A stretch of DNA of 64,000 nt, taken from the NCBI RefSeq assembly GCF_900129615.1, contig NZ_FQWI01000002.1, positions 186,001-250,000 of the forward strand, read 5' to 3'. Positions 61,901 through 64,000 of the stretch are shown here, piece after piece. Both the position numbers and the translations under genes were made by a program. The notes below the pieces were generated by a model that was not told the DNA's origin, searched no databases, and saw only the letters and a list, made by a program, of their open reading frames with translations. The stretch comes from Pectobacterium carotovorum. Lineage in GTDB: Bacteria; Pseudomonadota; Gammaproteobacteria; Enterobacterales; Enterobacteriaceae. Position 1 is the stretch's first letter, and each line of letters opens with the position of its first letter.

Positions 61901-62280
61901 TCGTACTGTTCACGTTCTTCTTTAATGGCATGCAGTAAGGCTGTTGGGGGAATGAAAAAGCCGTGTTCACTTGGCGTGGGGAAAATTTGACATATTCTAC
62001 TGTCGCTCTGCATTCCAGGGAGCCAGTGTGATAGAAATGCGTTTAACTCAATGGCTTTTGCGGTGAATCCAGCCCATTCATCATTAGCACACAGTGTGGC
62101 AAAACTTTCCTCCGGCCAGAAGGGAATCGCCATTTTCTGATCGGATATCGTTGTTGCCCATCCCTCATTAAATAATCCCCAGACAATTTCAAAATCCGTA
62201 ATCTTACGGATAAAGTAATCACACCTTTCTTGTGAGTCTAAACGATAAATATTTTCAATTTTTTTAGGGTGCGCTCTCAC
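61897..62280 (-). CDS. DUF2750 domain protein
   Basis: 127 residues from a GTG start at 62280 with ggag upstream. LDSQERCDYFIRKITDFEIVWGLFNEGWAT, then IPFWPEESFATLCANDEW is the DUF2750 pattern, a family frequent among orphan immunity genes. Function unproven. First gene of the cluster; convergent context is absent, as rhaT upstream is on the same strand. Confidence 0.8.
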   Translation of the reverse strand: MRAHPKKIENIYRLDSQERCDYFIRKITDFEIVWGLFNEGWATTISDQKMAIPFWPEESFATLCANDEWAGFTAKAIELNAFLSHWLPGMQSDSRICQIFPTPSEHGFFIPPTALLHAIKEEREQYE

Positions 62281-62347
62281 CAGAGATCTCCAGTTTTCTG
62301 TTTTTCATGCTAATCAATCTTTATCTTAATATCCTCATCGGAATGCC

Positions 62348-62386
62348 ATCGCGTTCGGTACTCGCTTTGGTGGCACCGAACGCGAT
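62348..62386 (-). terminator. Terminator-like hairpin after rhaT
   Basis: Perfect 12-bp stem atcgcgttcggt (62348-62359) / accgaacgcgat (62375-62386) with a 15-base loop, 11 bases after the rhaT stop. T-run is weak. Confidence 0.75.
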
Positions 62387-62396
62387 GATAAGGCGC

Positions 62397-63431
62397 TTAC
62401 ACGGCCATTCCTAGTCCGACGATATTCGCCGCCAGAATAATGACCATGCAGCCGAGAACCAGCACGCGTACTGGCTTCTGACCAACGGCTTTCCACTCTT
62501 TAAACAGCAGACCGACGATGCCGCCGCACAGTACGTAGAAACTCATGTGCAGCATCCAACTGATGTAGGTGTAATCAGCCGGAATGTTGGCGTGTCCCCA
62601 GGCGTAGAAGAAGAACTGCAAATACCACATGACGCCGCCCAGAATGGCGAAGAGCGCGTTGGCAATCAGTAATGGTTTGGCCTGTGCCAGATCGGCTTTT
62701 AATGAAATCCCTTTGCAGGTTGCCAGACGAATGAAGCAGAAGCCTAGATTGACGATGGCACCACCGCCCATAATCACTACGTAGCTGGGGAGTGCGACAT
62801 ACAGCGCATTGATCCCCAGCGTTTGTGCTGCGGTGTGCATGGGTTTCGCGGCATCCATCGCAAAGGACATGCCTGCGGAGAAGATGCCGCACATCACGGC
62901 CAGAAGCAGCCCTTTTTTCAGGTTGAATTCCTCGGCACGAATACCGAGTGCACGCTCTTTCAGTAAACCGGCGTAGCTAACAATGGCGACGCCGATGACT
63001 GCGACCAGCACGCCCAGTAGCGTCATGCGTCCGCCCGCCGAACCAAACAGAATGGAGAACTTGCCTTGCAGGACGGGTGTCATCAGCGTACCGATAATCA
63101 GCGTTACGCCGATGGCGATACCGATGCCCATCGACATGCCAAGGTAGCGCATTGTCAGGCCGTAGTTGATATTGCCGATGCCCCACATCGCGCCGAAGAG
63201 AAAAACGGGGAGTAGGGTCGCCATATCGAACGAACCGTAATAACGCCAAAAATCAGGCAGTAACCACCAGCTGATGCTCCAGGGCAGGATAATCCACGAG
63301 AAAAATCCGCCCAGTGACCACATGGTTTCCCACGACCAGTTTTTGACTTGCTTAAACGGTGCATAGAAACAGGCCGCGCTGGCCGCACCGATGAAATGCC
63401 AGAAAATTCCAAGGAAAATAGGATCGCTCAT
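62397..63431 (-). CDS. rhaT: L-rhamnose-proton symporter
   Basis: 344 residues, ten membrane segments. The N-terminal [20 protein letters not shown]-like text, [42 protein letters not shown] and [20 protein letters not shown] match E. coli RhaT. It imports L-rhamnose with H+. It is separated from rhaSR by about 11 kb of other genes. ATG 63431 is preceded by aaggggttac. Confidence 0.96.
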   Translation of the reverse strand: MSDPIFLGIFWHFIGAASAACFYAPFKQVKNWSWETMWSLGGFFSWIILPWSISWWLLPDFWRYYGSFDMATLLPVFLFGAMWGIGNINYGLTMRYLGMSMGIGIAIGVTLIIGTLMTPVLQGKFSILFGSAGGRMTLLGVLVAVIGVAIVSYAGLLKERALGIRAEEFNLKKGLLLAVMCGIFSAGMSFAMDAAKPMHTAAQTLGINALYVALPSYVVIMGGGAIVNLGFCFIRLATCKGISLKADLAQAKPLLIANALFAILGGVMWYLQFFFYAWGHANIPADYTYISWMLHMSFYVLCGGIVGLLFKEWKAVGQKPVRVLVLGCMVIILAANIVGLGMAV

Positions 63432-63756
63432 GCGTAACCCCTTGTTTTACTTTGTGGTAAGCCTGTATTCGGCTCTGAATGTAGAGTGCAGTGTATGATT
63501 GCTGCCAGACCTGCTGGCGCTAGACAGTGTAGGAAGGTGAAAAAGGGTGAACCTTCAGATGCGTGCCACGAGCAGCAGGAGGACGGCATCGGTTTGAAGG
63601 TGAGTGCAGGCCGGATCACAAAACGCGGAAATCATCGCTGAGGGCACGACAGGGCAGAGCATTCTGTAAATGGTGCATTCTGCTCAAGAATTGATTAACA
63701 CCACAGCAGGACTTTTCGCTATTATTTCCCTCTTTTCCACCTGCATATAGTGAGTT
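63432..63756. other. rhaT / yqhA divergent promoter region
   Basis: A 325-base intergenic region that must hold the rhaT promoter (expected RhaS and CRP control) and the yqhA promoter. I could not place a convincing CRP or RhaS site by eye. A minus-strand open frame of 63 codons here is not convincing. Confidence 0.4.
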
Positions 63757-64000
63757 ATGGAACGTTTTATTGAGAATCTGATGTACTCATCGCGCTGGCT
63801 GCTTGCCCCTGTTTATCTCGGGCTATCGCTGGGTTTGCTGGTGCTGGCGATCAAATTTTTCCAGGAGGTGTTCCACGTCCTGCCCAATATCCTGGATATC
63901 GCTGAAGCAGATTTGGTGCTGGTGCTGCTGTCACTGATCGATATGACGCTGGTCGGCGGATTGCTGGTGATGGTGATGCTGTCCGGTTACGAGAACTTTG
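63757..64000 (+). CDS. yqhA: YqhA family (UPF0114) inner membrane protein, partial
   Basis: The first 81 codons are visible and run off the window. [40 protein letters not shown] and [20 protein letters not shown] copy the N-terminal half of E. coli YqhA, including two membrane segments. The function is unknown. The ATG at 63757 lacks a strong ribosome binding site. Confidence 0.93.
   Translation, partial: MERFIENLMYSSRWLLAPVYLGLSLGLLVLAIKFFQEVFHVLPNILDIAEADLVLVLLSLIDMTLVGGLLVMVMLSGYENF

Noticed and set aside
1-64000. CRISPR arrays and complete tRNA or rRNA genes
   Set aside because: No regularly spaced repeats and no full cloverleaf were seen; the only tRNA-like piece is the 20-base 3' end near 12714.

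Overview
The window looks like chromosome from an enterobacterium of the soft-rot group, most probably Pectobacterium or a close relative. This rests on recognised proteins (complete RhaBADM/RhaSR/RhaT set, Salmonella-type MgtB, AspA, RoxA, YqhA, RtcR/RtcB) and is inference, since no rRNA or marker phylogeny can be run here. Two kinds of DNA are present: a mobile left third (1 to about 17.7 kb) and a mostly core right part interrupted by small defence and toxin-antitoxin cassettes.

1-12.7 kb, genomic island. It opens with the 3' end of a type I restriction methylase (hsdM). An AT-rich satellite-type block follows on the minus strand: a frameshifted YagK/YfjJ (inovirus Gp2-like) gene, an AlpA regulator, an unrecognised 318-aa protein and a YfjI/DUF3987 protein. 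A striking nested palindrome region lies between the last two. The plus strand then carries a CP4-57/YkfI-type accessory block: YaaW-like protein, WYL regulator, two small secreted proteins and a small membrane protein, DUF932, RadC-like, CbeA antitoxin, a CbtA toxin broken by a stop codon, DUF4942, an RHH antitoxin and a DUF6088/AbiEi-like protein. It ends at a sequence resembling the 3' end of a tRNA-Leu gene, a likely attachment site.

12.7-17.7 kb, decayed second element. It has an integrase with two nonsense codons, an antitoxin remnant, an intact HigB/HigA-type pair with a tandem operator, scars of two other genes (one an integrase C-terminus), a NIPSNAP protein and an AraC/GyrI regulator. 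A terminator-like repeat present at both ends may mark its limits.

17.7-33.8 kb: acetyltransferase, roxA, a hydrolase remnant, aspA with an upstream LysR gene, a highly structured GC-rich intergenic element, mcrBC plus a CPCC zinc-ribbon-like protein, then the RNA-repair locus rtcR / rtcB with a HEAT-repeat gene where rtcA is usually found, a RelBE-type pair and an HNH endonuclease.

33.8-45 kb: DUF1615 lipoprotein, SulP transporter overlapping a carbonic anhydrase (bicarbonate module), a NIT-domain chemoreceptor, and mgtB preceded by a proline-rich 15-codon leader ORF and C-rich leader and followed by a 30-codon membrane peptide resembling MgtR/MgtU; then a second chemoreceptor.

45-64 kb: rhaBADM (minus) divergent from rhaSR (plus) over a CRP-like site, a ParDE-type pair under a 35-bp palindrome, a four-gene peptide/nickel-type ABC transporter (with fused ATPases) divergent from an isolated TPP-binding-domain protein and a frameshifted MEKHLA gene, yagU, an array of five small immunity-type genes, rhaT, and the start of yqhA. 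RhaT imports L-rhamnose, RhaM/A/B/D convert it to DHAP and lactaldehyde, and RhaR/RhaS switch the set on.
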